This document shows, piece after piece, positions 17,423-26,411 of a stretch of DNA of 64,000 nt. The stretch is from Candidatus Aminicenantota bacterium. GTDB lineage: Bacteria > Acidobacteriota > Aminicenantia > Aminicenantales > UBA8522. The number at the start of each line of letters is the position of its first letter. Positions within the stretch are counted from its first letter, which is position 1. The stretch lies in assembly GCA_017886205.1 (NCBI GenBank), contig JAFNEO010000008.1, positions 25,399 to 89,398 on the forward strand, in the 5' to 3' direction. A program made the position numbers and the translations under genes. The notes below the pieces were generated by a model. That model was not told where the DNA came from, did no database searches, and worked only from the letters and a program-made list of their open reading frames with translations.

Positions 17423-18178
17423 TCAGAAAAGTATCTCGCAGGGCAGGCCGCGTTTGGCCGCTTCCCGCGCGATCCTCCTCGCCTGTTCGCGGAAAAAATG
17501 GTCGGTGGCCGACTCGGATAGGCCGAGCTTACGGTAGAGGCCGATAACCGTGTCCAGATAGTTCATCCGGTCGACCAGGACCTTGTCCACTCTGCCGGCG
17601 AGGGCGGAGATGAGCCCCTCCGGCCCTCCGGGAAGAAGGGGCCCGACAAAGGCGAATGTCCTGATTCCGCGAGAGTGGATTTTTTCAAGCGCGGCGATCC
17701 TCTCGCCGACCGGAGAGGCGCCGGGTTCGAACATTTGGGCGATCCTTTCGTCGTCCGTGGTCAGAGTCATGCCGACTTCGACTTCCTCGAACCGCTCGAT
17801 GATGTCCAGGTCGCGTAGGATCAGAGTCATCTTCGTCTGGATGTTGACCGGGAACCGGGCCTCGGCCAGGATGGTCAGGCACTGCCGCGTCAGCCGGTAT
17901 TTCTCTTCGAGCGGCTGGTAGGGATCGCAGACCGAGGAGAGCCAGACCGTCCCTCTCTTCGCCCGGACGACCTGCTTGCGTAGGAGGTCGGGGGCGTTGA
18001 CCTTGACATCGACGAACGCACCCCAGGGCTCGCTGTGTCCGGAATAGCGCCTCATGAATAGCCGGGCATAGCAGTAGCGGCAATTCACCTGACAGCCAGT
18101 GTAGGGGTTAAGACAGTAGTCATGGATCTTGGATTTGTTGAGGATGCTTTTGGCCTGGACCTCCCGGATGTTGATCAT
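17423..18178 (-). CDS. Radical SAM protein, SPL-like (Rv2578c type)
   Basis: The 251-residue protein has the radical SAM cluster motif C29-x3-C33-x2-C36 (GCQVNCRYCYA). It is followed by VWLSSVCDPYQPLEEKYRLTR and NIQTKMTLILRDLD, which is typical of the small radical SAM group related to spore photoproduct lyase. The biochemical role of this group is not established. It lies 14 bases downstream of the UroD-like gene, so the two are probably co-transcribed. Confidence 0.85.
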   Translation of the reverse strand: MINIREVQAKSILNKSKIHDYCLNPYTGCQVNCRYCYARLFMRRYSGHSEPWGAFVDVKVNAPDLLRKQVVRAKRGTVWLSSVCDPYQPLEEKYRLTRQCLTILAEARFPVNIQTKMTLILRDLDIIERFEEVEVGMTLTTDDERIAQMFEPGASPVGERIAALEKIHSRGIRTFAFVGPLLPGGPEGLISALAGRVDKVLVDRMNYLDTVIGLYRKLGLSESATDHFFREQARRIAREAAKRGLPCEILF

Positions 18179-18192
18179 CGGCCGCGCCCCCG

Positions 18193-19398
18193 CTAGTATG
18201 TGCCGAACTCGTCGGCAACCTCGGCCAAGATTTGCACGTTTTCTCTGGGCGTGAACGGGGCGATCGAGCAGGCCGTGCTCAAGATGTATCCTCCACCCGG
18301 CTTACCGACTTCCAGCCTGAACTTGGCGTCCTGCCGTACTTTCTCGACCTTCGCGCTGAGGAGGACGTGGACGGGGTCGATGTTGCCTTTGATGAACGCC
18401 CGGTCGCCGACCCGGCGCTTGGCGTCCGCAAGCTCGACATTGCCGAGCGGCGGTGGGTCCAGGCATTCGATACCGAAGAAGCCGGCTTCGACCATCATCT
18501 CCAGCCGGTCATCAACCGCTCCGCAAGTGTGGATGTAGGCCGGAATGCCCTTCTCGCGCACGGCCCTGGCGATCCGCGTCTCATATGGCATGATGAAATC
18601 CCTGTAGGACTGCGGCGAGATGAAACCGGAGCCGGCATACGGGGACGACACTTTGACCGCGTCCACCCGGTGGGCGACCAGACCGCAAGCCAGCCGGACA
18701 ACCCCTTCCGTGTAGCGCTCGAGGACTTCCTTTGCCCGGTCCGGATCATCGAGCAAGCCGATCAGCGCCTGGGTGTGCCCGAAAAGGCGTAGGTAGTAGT
18801 CAAACGGCGACGTGACTTCGCCGTGGACCGAGTACTCGGCTCCAGCCTTAGCAACGATCAGGTCGATGCTGTCGAAGCGGTGCTCCGGATCGATGGGGAA
18901 GTCGAGCCCTTGGGAGACGGGGATAAAATCAACCTCTTCGGGGATGGACCTCGGGTCGAAATCACAGAGGGACGGGACGGCTCTCTCGACGGCTGCACAA
19001 TGCCGCGGTAGATCGTCGGCAGGGAACACCGTCCTGTCTCCGTTCTTCCAATGAACGACCTCGCCGGCGGCCTCCTTTTCCACTCGGGCGATTCTCTTCT
19101 CCCAGTCGGGCAAATGTCCGTGGAGGCTGACCAGGATGCCGTCGAAGCGATAGGATTTTCTCAAGACCAGCAGCCCTTCGGCGAAGACTTCGACCGAGTT
19201 CCAGAAGGCCGCCGCAGAATGCCCGGTTTGGAGGAGCATGTGGCCGATGCCCATCTGGCACATCACGGGCACGCGGTCAGGTATGCCCGCGCCCATGGCC
19301 AGCCGCATTCTCTCTCTCGAGGTCACAGCTCTTTGAAAATATGCCCGCCGCTCACCATTGTCAAGAAAACCTGGGGATTCAGAGCTATCCGCCCTCAT
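18193..19398 (-). CDS. Uroporphyrinogen decarboxylase-family methyltransferase-like protein
   Basis: The 401-residue protein has the UroD superfamily layout: an RERMRLAMGAGIPDRVPV start, HGEVTSPFDYYLR, IHTCGAVDDRLEMM, KGNIDPVHVLL and STACSIAPFTPRENV. The His-x-Cys (IHTCG) and late Cys (TACSI) match the zinc-binding positions of MtaA/CmuA-type corrinoid methyltransferases rather than true UroD. The translation start is uncertain: GTG 19326 (VTSRERM) fits the usual family N-terminus better than ATG 19398, which has no ribosome site. A corrinoid partner is encoded 20 kb away at 38491. Confidence 0.82.
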   Translation of the reverse strand: MRADSSESPGFLDNGERRAYFQRAVTSRERMRLAMGAGIPDRVPVMCQMGIGHMLLQTGHSAAAFWNSVEVFAEGLLVLRKSYRFDGILVSLHGHLPDWEKRIARVEKEAAGEVVHWKNGDRTVFPADDLPRHCAAVERAVPSLCDFDPRSIPEEVDFIPVSQGLDFPIDPEHRFDSIDLIVAKAGAEYSVHGEVTSPFDYYLRLFGHTQALIGLLDDPDRAKEVLERYTEGVVRLACGLVAHRVDAVKVSSPYAGSGFISPQSYRDFIMPYETRIARAVREKGIPAYIHTCGAVDDRLEMMVEAGFFGIECLDPPPLGNVELADAKRRVGDRAFIKGNIDPVHVLLSAKVEKVRQDAKFRLEVGKPGGGYILSTACSIAPFTPRENVQILAEVADEFGTY

Positions 19399-19420
19399 GA
19401 GGAAACAATTTCATCCACCA

Positions 19421-19440
19421 AATCACCCCAAAGGGTGATT
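19421..19440. promoter_or_regulatory. Perfect 8-bp inverted repeat between divergent genes
   Basis: AATCACCC (19421-19428) and GGGTGATT (19433-19440) enclose CAAA in the 147-bp gap between the divergent UroD-like and receiver-TonB genes. It could be an operator or a small terminator hairpin. Confidence 0.4.
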
Positions 19441-19545
19441 GACCCCTCTTTTCCTCCCCTCCACAATGATGCCGTCAACCGCAAGGCATGCGTTTCGGCA
19501 CGGTGAGGCCGAAATGGATAAAACAGAGCGGCTTTAGGAAGACCG

Positions 19546-21366
19546 ATGAAAGACAAAAAGATCTTGGTCGTGGATTTCGATGAGGAATCACTCATTGCCT
19601 TGTCCAACCTGGTTTTCGAGGAGGGATTCCAGGCCGTGACGGCCATGGACGGCCTCAGCGGCTACGAAAAGTTCAAGGCCGAGGACTTCGACCTGGTCAT
19701 GATCGAGCCGATGCTGCCCAAACTCCATGGTTTTGAGTTAATGAAGAGGATCAACCAGGATCCTATTAAAAAGACTCCGATCATCGTCGTGACCGGGATT
19801 TACCGGGAGCCCTCCTGCAAGATGGAGGCTCTCACGGTCTACGGTGCCGCCGCCTATTTCACCAAGCCCTGGAACAAGGATGAACTCCGGTCCAAGATGC
19901 TCAACCTCCTGGTCAACGGCATGGAGGAAAAGGGAGTGAAGACGGAACCTCCGGCCAAGAAGCTTGATAGTCCTCCCCCGCCTCGGCTCAAGAGCTCGCT
20001 TCCCCCTCTCGCCGGTGAGTGGGACCATTTGAAACACCAGGCCGCCCCGCGAGAGCCCAAAGTGAGCAAGGGCCCCGTCGATATCGAGAGAGAGCTCCAG
20101 GCGGCAGTCTCCGGGCTGGCCGGGCCGGCTCGGAAAAAAGAATCCGTCAAGGATGTCTTCAAAGAGAAAAGAGAACTAAAAGGCGGCGTCGACGGGGACA
20201 TCGAGGCCATGCTCAAGGGCGCCATCGGAGGGCTGGGCCTGGAAGATAAAAAGAAAAAGCCCGAGCCTGCGGTCCGACCGGCTCCTATCTTCAAGCCCGA
20301 GCCCAGGCTGGAAAAGTTAGAAAAGAAAGAGAAGATCCCCATCGCCAAGGAGATCAAAGAAAGGATCCCTCTCCAGGATAAGACAGGGAATAATATTCCC
20401 CACTCCTCTGCGCGGGCGCCCATCTACGCCAAGAAAGAGCCGTTCGGCATCGACCAGACACTCATCGAGATCGACAAGATCCCCCTCGACATGGAAAAGG
20501 GCGCCCCGGAGCCGGAGAAGGCCGCGCCCGAAAAAAAGAAGGTTTTCTTCGACGAGTATGCCGCGCCGGCGAAGAAGAAACCGCCCCTGGCCCTGATCGG
20601 GGGCGTGGCAGCGGCCGTGCTGATCGTGGCCGGATCGACATTCATGGTCCTCAAGTCCAAGAAACCCAAAGAGGCGCCCCGCCAGATGGTTTCTTCCCTA
20701 CAGCCTTCGCTGCCGAGCGAGTTCGCGCTCAGGCAGAACGAAATCCAGGCTTCCTCGGTGTCGAGGCAGGACGAGTCCAAGCCGGAGCCTAAGAAGCCGC
20801 CATCTAAGCCCGCCGAACAGATGGATACGTCGGAAATCGTGAACCAGATCCAACCGGCCCTCCCGTCCGAGAATCAGCCGGTGGGTCTGAAGATACAACT
20901 CCCTTCGGAATCCGAGGCGACGACGCAGTCCACCGAACAAGCGACGCCCCCTAAGACAGAGACCTTGACCCCGACTGAGGCCCCTGCCCAAGCGCAGCCA
21001 CAGTCTCAGGAGCCTTCGTCCGGCGAACCTGTTGTGGAAAAGTCCAAGCCCGGTGACCTAGTCCTTCTCGACAGAGTCTCAATCCCACCCACGCTCATAA
21101 AGAGGGTCGACCCGAAATATCCCCTGCAGGCATTTAATATGGGGATCAGCGGCACCTTGACCGTGAACGCTCTGATCAATGAAACCGGGGATGTCGTCCG
21201 CACCGAGATACTCAAAGGGATCAAGGGCGGCTATGGGTTCGAGAAATCGGCCGAGACAGCCATCCGTCAATGGAAGTTCCGGCCCGCCGAGAAAGACGGT
21301 GTCCCGGTCCGGGTCTGGAAGCCGATTGACATCAATTTCAAAATGAGTCAAACGCCTAACCAATGA
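19546..21366 (+). CDS. Receiver-TonB fusion protein with degenerate phosphorylation site
   Basis: This 606-residue protein joins three parts. Residues 4-120 form a receiver domain (VVDFDEES acidic pocket, T83, K107), but the phospho-acceptor position reads MIEPMLP with Glu (E54) instead of Asp. A long charged and Pro-rich linker follows, then one membrane segment (about 346-367). The periplasmic side has a Pro/Gln-rich stalk and a TonB C-terminal domain from about residue 510 (IKRVDPKYPLQAF, GTLTVNALINETG, AIRQWKFRPA). TonB domains contact outer-membrane receptors, but here the energy-coupling N-terminal motif is replaced by the receiver. It is probably co-transcribed with the small coiled-coil gene at 21390. 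Confidence 0.85.
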   Translation: MKDKKILVVDFDEESLIALSNLVFEEGFQAVTAMDGLSGYEKFKAEDFDLVMIEPMLPKLHGFELMKRINQDPIKKTPIIVVTGIYREPSCKMEALTVYGAAAYFTKPWNKDELRSKMLNLLVNGMEEKGVKTEPPAKKLDSPPPPRLKSSLPPLAGEWDHLKHQAAPREPKVSKGPVDIERELQAAVSGLAGPARKKESVKDVFKEKRELKGGVDGDIEAMLKGAIGGLGLEDKKKKPEPAVRPAPIFKPEPRLEKLEKKEKIPIAKEIKERIPLQDKTGNNIPHSSARAPIYAKKEPFGIDQTLIEIDKIPLDMEKGAPEPEKAAPEKKKVFFDEYAAPAKKKPPLALIGGVAAAVLIVAGSTFMVLKSKKPKEAPRQMVSSLQPSLPSEFALRQNEIQASSVSRQDESKPEPKKPPSKPAEQMDTSEIVNQIQPALPSENQPVGLKIQLPSESEATTQSTEQATPPKTETLTPTEAPAQAQPQSQEPSSGEPVVEKSKPGDLVLLDRVSIPPTLIKRVDPKYPLQAFNMGISGTLTVNALINETGDVVRTEILKGIKGGYGFEKSAETAIRQWKFRPAEKDGVPVRVWKPIDINFKMSQTPNQ

Positions 21367-21389
21367 AATACCTTTAAAGGAGTGAAGGA

Positions 21390-21644
21390 ATGGCCCTCAG
21401 CAAGGAACAGGAAGACCTTTACAAGAAGACGATGCAGGAAGCCAAGCGGCAGCTCGAAGGGGTGGACGCGCTGATCGAGAAGGAACTCCAGAAAGTCAGA
21501 GAAAAACTGGCGGAGCTTCAGGATTCCAAGAAGTCCTTCCGGATGATCTACGAGGGAACGGCCAAGCTTCTGGGTATCGAGAGCGAGCTCGAGGACGAGG
21601 ACGAAAGCTCCGACGTCGCCTCTGCCGCCTCCACCAAGATGTAG
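21390..21644 (+). CDS. Small coiled-coil protein
   Basis: The 84-residue acidic protein is predicted almost entirely helical (EDLYKKTMQEAKRQLEGVD, KELQKVREKLAELQDSKK) with a disordered acidic/Ser C-terminus. It starts 24 bases after the receiver-TonB gene with AAAGGAGTG upstream, suggesting a shared transcript. Function unknown; an accessory or scaffolding role for the upstream protein is a guess from position. Confidence 0.7.
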   Translation: MALSKEQEDLYKKTMQEAKRQLEGVDALIEKELQKVREKLAELQDSKKSFRMIYEGTAKLLGIESELEDEDESSDVASAASTKM

Positions 21645-21693
21645 GCCGGCTCCTTCCCTGCCCTCCCCCCGGAGTCCGGCACCGCCTCAAACC

Positions 21694-21714
21694 GGTTTTC
21701 GGGCGGGGAAAACC
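21694..21714. terminator. Weak hairpin after the receiver-TonB unit
   Basis: GGTTTTC (21694-21700) pairs with GAAAACC (21708-21714). No clear T-run follows. The 21645-21848 gap otherwise holds no gene. Confidence 0.3.
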
Positions 21715-21848
21715 CCGCGGCTCACCTGCCGGACATCCTCCACCGAATAAAACGACAAGAACTTCTTCTCCCTCGAGACGAAGACGATCCACCCGTTTTT
21801 CCTAACGGTTTGAAGCCGATATAGGCGAAGCATTATAATGGTAATCCC

Positions 21849-23897
21849 ATGGAAGTCAAAGAGCACTTCTATGCCGACGATCCTCGCCGCGGCCCCGAGG
21901 ACGCCTGGACAACACTCCCGGGGGTGGACTATTTTTTTATCGGAAACGGGCTGATCCAGGCCGCGGTCCAGGTCTGCCCCGCAAACAGGGGGACGCCGGT
22001 CGGTCTCCTGATCATGGACCCGGAGCGTTTGGGGACCAAGTCACAGGCACTCTCGTTCGACCCTGTCTCCGGACTGGGTCCGACGATTCTCGAAGTTGAA
22101 GTCGGGGGATGGGTCCATTCCCCGAGGGCCGGCCGCGTCTGGGCGGCATGGGTGGAGAAGGAGGGGCTTCCGGCAGTCAAAGTCAAATGGCGGGACGGCG
22201 GGCTTTCCATCACCGAGACCTTTTATTGTCCTGATCCGGGAAAACCCCGATTGGCCCGCGCCATCACGGTCCGAAACCGCACAAAAGGCAGTCTACGGGT
22301 TATCCTGCGGACGGGAGTTAGGGATTTAACGGCCGCGCGGCGCTCGGAGATTCCCGGAGGCAAGGAAAGGCCATTTTGTCTGGAATATCGTCTGGCCGGA
22401 AGGCTGGGCCGGCGGCGGGTCGAACTCGCCTGGTGTCCATTAACTAGAAGCTCCGCGGCCGCGCGCCACGTATGGGCCTTGGCCTCCCGATTCCGCTCGT
22501 CCTCTCCGCTGCTCGATCACTTCTATGCCGCCTCGCTCGTCCAGCTCCCGTCCAACATCGCCGCCTCGGGCAAGCTCGACGGCAGCATCTGGCAGTACAA
22601 CCGCGAGTGGACCCGCGACCAGGCCATGGCCGCGATCGCCCTGACTCTCAGCGGCCGGTTCGAGTTGGCACGGACCATCCTCTTCCGCCTCTTCTCGCAG
22701 TTCGTCACCAGGGCCGGTGATGCCGTCGACTCGAGCCAACGCCGGCCGGCCGAGGAGTGCGAGCTCGACCAGAACGGGGCCCTCCTTTTCGCCCTGGAAA
22801 CATACACGCTATGGTCGCGAGACCACACCCTGTTGAAGAGATGCTGGCCAAAGGTCGCTGCCGCCGCCGAGTTCCCGTTGAAGACAAACTTTCGCCACTC
22901 TCCCTCCGGACTCCTGCATAACCGGCGCGAATTCTGGGAGCGGCACGCCGCCCACGGTATCGTGGACGGCATCGAACTCGCCCACCAGATCTGGGTCTCG
23001 ATGGGGCTGAGCGCGGCCTCCCGGATGGCCCTTTTCCTGAATAGAAAGGAAGAGTCCGATCACTGGGAGAAAGCGGCGGGAAAGCTCAAGAAGGCCATGC
23101 TCTCGGATGAGCGGTTCTCGCTTATCCATGACGGCGCATTTTTCAAGAGGCGAAATACGAACGGCGAGGTCGAGGAAGAGATCCATCCTCTCCCAGGCAC
23201 CGGCTTGGCCGCCGCCGTTCCCCTCTTTTCCCCCGGCCGCCATCTCCTAAATCCCGACACCTCGACGGCGCTTCCGATAGCCTGGGAGTTCGTCCCTCCC
23301 CGCTGCCGGCTGGCTGCCAAGACGCTCCGTCGGATCGAAGAGCTCTGGAATCAGAGCTGGAGGGGCGGCGGGTACGGCCGTTATCATGTCACCTCCGAGC
23401 CCGACTCGCCGGGGCCGTGGCCATTCCCTTCGCTGTTTGTAGCCCGGGCTTATCTCGAAGCGGGCGATGACGCTCGCGTTTGGAGGGTACTCCGCTGGCT
23501 GGGAGGAGCGACGGGAGCAAGGGCGGGAAGCTGGTTCGAGTTCTACGGTCCCCGGCCGGTGCCTCCCTATCCCCAGGTTGGGATCGTTCCCTGGAATTGG
23601 GCGGAGACGATCATCCTTTTCATCCACCATCTCGCCGGCATCCGACCGGAGTGGAAGTCCCTCAGGGTAAGGCCGCGCCTTCTGGCTGGAGTGGACGGAT
23701 ACGATGTCAATCTGCGAGTCAGGAACTGCCGGATCATCCTCCGGGTTAAACGGGCAGGGCGCGGCGTGAAACCAGGGTTCCTGGTGGACGGCAAATTCCT
23801 TCCCTACTCGGAGGATGGGCTGTTCCTGCCCTACCCCCGGAAAGACATCCGGATCACCGCTCGGCTCCCCCTTCGGCCAAAAAAGAGAGCACGCTAA
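21849..23897 (+). CDS. Six-hairpin glycosidase / glucoamylase-like enzyme
   Basis: The 682-residue protein has an N-terminal beta-sandwich (about residues 1-200) and an (alpha/alpha)6 barrel carrying the GH15-like motif IWQYNREWTRDQAMAAIAL. It then has HGIVDGIELAHQIWVSMGL, PLPGTGLAAAVPLF, and the late GIVPWNWAETIILFIHH. No signal peptide is seen, so a cytoplasmic role in oligosaccharide cleavage or phosphorolysis is likely. It is first in a plus-strand operon with GH38 mannosidase (12-base gap), a UroD-like gene and a MocA-like dehydrogenase. Confidence 0.78.
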   Translation: MEVKEHFYADDPRRGPEDAWTTLPGVDYFFIGNGLIQAAVQVCPANRGTPVGLLIMDPERLGTKSQALSFDPVSGLGPTILEVEVGGWVHSPRAGRVWAAWVEKEGLPAVKVKWRDGGLSITETFYCPDPGKPRLARAITVRNRTKGSLRVILRTGVRDLTAARRSEIPGGKERPFCLEYRLAGRLGRRRVELAWCPLTRSSAAARHVWALASRFRSSSPLLDHFYAASLVQLPSNIAASGKLDGSIWQYNREWTRDQAMAAIALTLSGRFELARTILFRLFSQFVTRAGDAVDSSQRRPAEECELDQNGALLFALETYTLWSRDHTLLKRCWPKVAAAAEFPLKTNFRHSPSGLLHNRREFWERHAAHGIVDGIELAHQIWVSMGLSAASRMALFLNRKEESDHWEKAAGKLKKAMLSDERFSLIHDGAFFKRRNTNGEVEEEIHPLPGTGLAAAVPLFSPGRHLLNPDTSTALPIAWEFVPPRCRLAAKTLRRIEELWNQSWRGGGYGRYHVTSEPDSPGPWPFPSLFVARAYLEAGDDARVWRVLRWLGGATGARAGSWFEFYGPRPVPPYPQVGIVPWNWAETIILFIHHLAGIRPEWKSLRVRPRLLAGVDGYDVNLRVRNCRIILRVKRAGRGVKPGFLVDGKFLPYSEDGLFLPYPRKDIRITARLPLRPKKRAR

Positions 23898-23909
23898 GGA
23901 GAAAACCCG

Positions 23910-26411
23910 ATGACGCGCAAGACAATCCATCTCGTCTGCAACGCCCATCTCGACCCCGTCTGGCTGTGGGATTGGGAGGAGGGCGCCGGCGAAGCCCTGT
24001 CCACGTTCCGGTCTGCCGTCTCCCTCTGCGAGGAATTCCCCGAGTTCGTCTTCAACCATAACGAGGCGATCCTCTACCGGTGGGTTGAGGAATACGAGCC
24101 GGCGCTTTTCAAGCGGATCCAGCGTTTGGTTAAAGAGAAGAGATGGCACATCCTCGGCGGATGGTTTCTCCAGCCCGACTGCAACATGCCCTGCGGCGAA
24201 TCCTTCGTCCGGCAGATCCTTGCGGGCAAGAGGTACTTCCGGGAGAAATTCGGCGTGGACGTCCGCACGGCCTCCAACCTCGACCCCTTTGGACACAGCC
24301 GGGGTCTGGTCCAGATCCTGGCCAAGTCGGGCCACGATTCCTATATATTTTGCCGGCCCGGGCGCAGCGATTGCCCCCTTCCCGCCGACGATTTTATCTG
24401 GGTCGGGTTCGACGGTTCCGAGGTCATGGCCTCGCTCGTCTCTGCCCATTACAACTCGGCCGGCGGCGGGGCAAAGAAGAAAGTCCTGGATTGGATCGCC
24501 GCCAACCCGGACCGCGAGCTGAGCCTCCTGCTCTGGGGAATCGGAGACCACGGTGGCGGCGCCTACAGGGTCGACCTGGTGGAGCTCAAGAAACTGATGG
24601 CTGAGCGGAAGGATTTCGAGATTCGGCATTCTCACCCGGAGGCCTATTTCAAGGAACTCGGCAAGAGGCGGTCATCGCTTCCCAAGCACGCCCGGGACAT
24701 GAACCCCTGGGCGGTCGGCTGTTACACGACCATGTCCCGAATCAAGCAGAAGCACCGGGCCCTGGAAAACGACCTGTTCCTGGCCGAAAAAATGGCCACT
24801 GCTGCCTCCTATCAAGGCCTGATGAAGTACCCCCAGGAAGAATTCAGTGCAGCCCATTATGACCTCGCCTTCAGCCAGTTCCACGACATCCTGCCCGGCT
24901 CGGCCATCCAGCCGGCCGAGGAATCGTCGATCCGAAGGTTGGACCACGGACTCGAGATCCTCTCCCGGATCAAGGCGCGGGCCTTTTTCGCCCTAGCCAA
25001 CAGCGAGGCACCGCCGGCCCAAGGAGAAATCCCGGTATTCGCCTACAACCCGCACCCGTTCAAAGTCAAAGGCATCCTGTCCTGCGAATTTCAGCCCTAC
25101 GAGATCAACTGGTCGGGCGGATACCAGTATCCTCAAATCTATGTGGATGGGCGGTCCCTTCCCTCCCAACCTGAAAAGGAGGCCAGCAACCTCAACGTCG
25201 AATGGCGGAAAAAAGTTGTCTTTGCGGCCGATCTCGAACCCGGCCGGATCAACCGCTTCATCTGCCGGCTGGAAAGGCGGCCCCATAAGCCCGCTCCTCA
25301 GCTCAAAAAGGAGGGAAGTAAGGTCTGCCTCCAGACCGACGAGCTCGAGGTCCTCATCAACACCCAGACCGGCCTCCTCGACCGCTACCGAGTCGGCGGT
25401 CGCGACTTCCTGGCGGAGGGCGCTTTCGCTCCCTTGGTCATCAACGACAGCGCCGACCCTTGGGGGATGACCGTGAAAAGATTCCGGGACCTGACCGGCC
25501 GGTTCGAGCTGGCTGCGCCCGAAGAGGGAAGCCGGGCTTCCGGGATCACCGCCCAGCCGGCTGCGTCCGTCCGCGTCATCGAAGACGGCGCGGTCCGGGC
25601 GGTCGTCGAGTCGGTCCTGACCTACGGCCGATCCGTCATCTTCCAGAGGTACCTGCTTCCAAAGCAGGGCACCGAGATTGAAGTGGAGGTCAGGCTCCAT
25701 TGGTGCGAAAAGGACAAGATGCTGAAACTCTCGGTCCCGACCCTTTTTCCCAAAGCCCGCACCATCGGGCAGACGGCCTACGGTATCGCCGAGCTCCCGG
25801 CCGACGGGAACGAGGCGGTCGCCCAGAAGTGGGTGGCCGCCGTCTCCGCCGAAGACGATGCCGCCCTCACAGTCATCAACGACTGCATCTACGGTTCAGA
25901 TTTTCTCGCGGGCGAGCTGCGTCTCTCGCTTCTTCGTTCGGCCGCCTACTCAGCCGACCCGGTGCCCTCCGGCCCCATGGTCGCGCAAGACCGCTACGTG
26001 CCGCGGATCGACCAGGGCGAGAGGATGTTCCGCTTCTGGGTCAACGGAGGAGTCCAGTCCTCGCGCCTGACCGCGGTCGACCGGGAGGCGCTGGCCAAGA
26101 ACGAGAAGCCCTTTGTCCTGAGCTTCTTTCCCGCGGGTCGCGGAAAAAAGCCCCGGCCGTTTGTGGAGCTCAGCGGCGAAGCCGTCGAGATCACCGCGCT
26201 CAAGAAAGCGGAAGACGGGAAAAATCTCATCATCCGGCTCTTCGAACCCACGGGAAAAAAGTGCACGACGATCCTCTCGCTGCCCTGGGCGGCGGCCAGA
26301 AAGAAGATCAGCCTCTCCGCCTTCGAGATAAAGACGCTGTCCTTCAATCCCCGCACCAAAACTTTCCGCGAGCTCGATCTCCTGGAGAGTCCTCTGCGCG
26401 AGACAAGATGA
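23910..26411 (+). CDS. GH38 alpha-mannosidase
   Basis: The 833-residue cytoplasmic enzyme has the GH38 metal and active-site motifs: CNAHLDPVWLW (H13, D15), SNLDPFGHS (D125 candidate nucleophile, H129), and GIGDHGGG in the zinc-site region. A beta-sandwich C-terminal half (QYPQIYVDGR, DELEVLINTQTGLLDRYRV, RYLLPKQGTEIEVEV) completes the usual architecture. It hydrolyses alpha-mannosides. Its stop overlaps the next start (ATGA), so translation of the UroD-like protein is coupled to it. Confidence 0.92.
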   Translation: MTRKTIHLVCNAHLDPVWLWDWEEGAGEALSTFRSAVSLCEEFPEFVFNHNEAILYRWVEEYEPALFKRIQRLVKEKRWHILGGWFLQPDCNMPCGESFVRQILAGKRYFREKFGVDVRTASNLDPFGHSRGLVQILAKSGHDSYIFCRPGRSDCPLPADDFIWVGFDGSEVMASLVSAHYNSAGGGAKKKVLDWIAANPDRELSLLLWGIGDHGGGAYRVDLVELKKLMAERKDFEIRHSHPEAYFKELGKRRSSLPKHARDMNPWAVGCYTTMSRIKQKHRALENDLFLAEKMATAASYQGLMKYPQEEFSAAHYDLAFSQFHDILPGSAIQPAEESSIRRLDHGLEILSRIKARAFFALANSEAPPAQGEIPVFAYNPHPFKVKGILSCEFQPYEINWSGGYQYPQIYVDGRSLPSQPEKEASNLNVEWRKKVVFAADLEPGRINRFICRLERRPHKPAPQLKKEGSKVCLQTDELEVLINTQTGLLDRYRVGGRDFLAEGAFAPLVINDSADPWGMTVKRFRDLTGRFELAAPEEGSRASGITAQPAASVRVIEDGAVRAVVESVLTYGRSVIFQRYLLPKQGTEIEVEVRLHWCEKDKMLKLSVPTLFPKARTIGQTAYGIAELPADGNEAVAQKWVAAVSAEDDAALTVINDCIYGSDFLAGELRLSLLRSAAYSADPVPSGPMVAQDRYVPRIDQGERMFRFWVNGGVQSSRLTAVDREALAKNEKPFVLSFFPAGRGKKPRPFVELSGEAVEITALKKAEDGKNLIIRLFEPTGKKCTTILSLPWAAARKKISLSAFEIKTLSFNPRTKTFRELDLLESPLRETR

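Noticed and set aside
23247..24635. 462-codon minus-strand open frame opposite the glycosidase/mannosidase genes
   Set aside because: It lies opposite two well-supported genes, has the low-complexity charged composition of a shadow frame in GC-rich DNA and shows no motif.
25700..26407. N-terminal extension of the UroD-like protein to 608 residues
   Set aside because: The extension overlaps the GH38 coding region out of frame and has no domain; ATG 26408 matches the family start.
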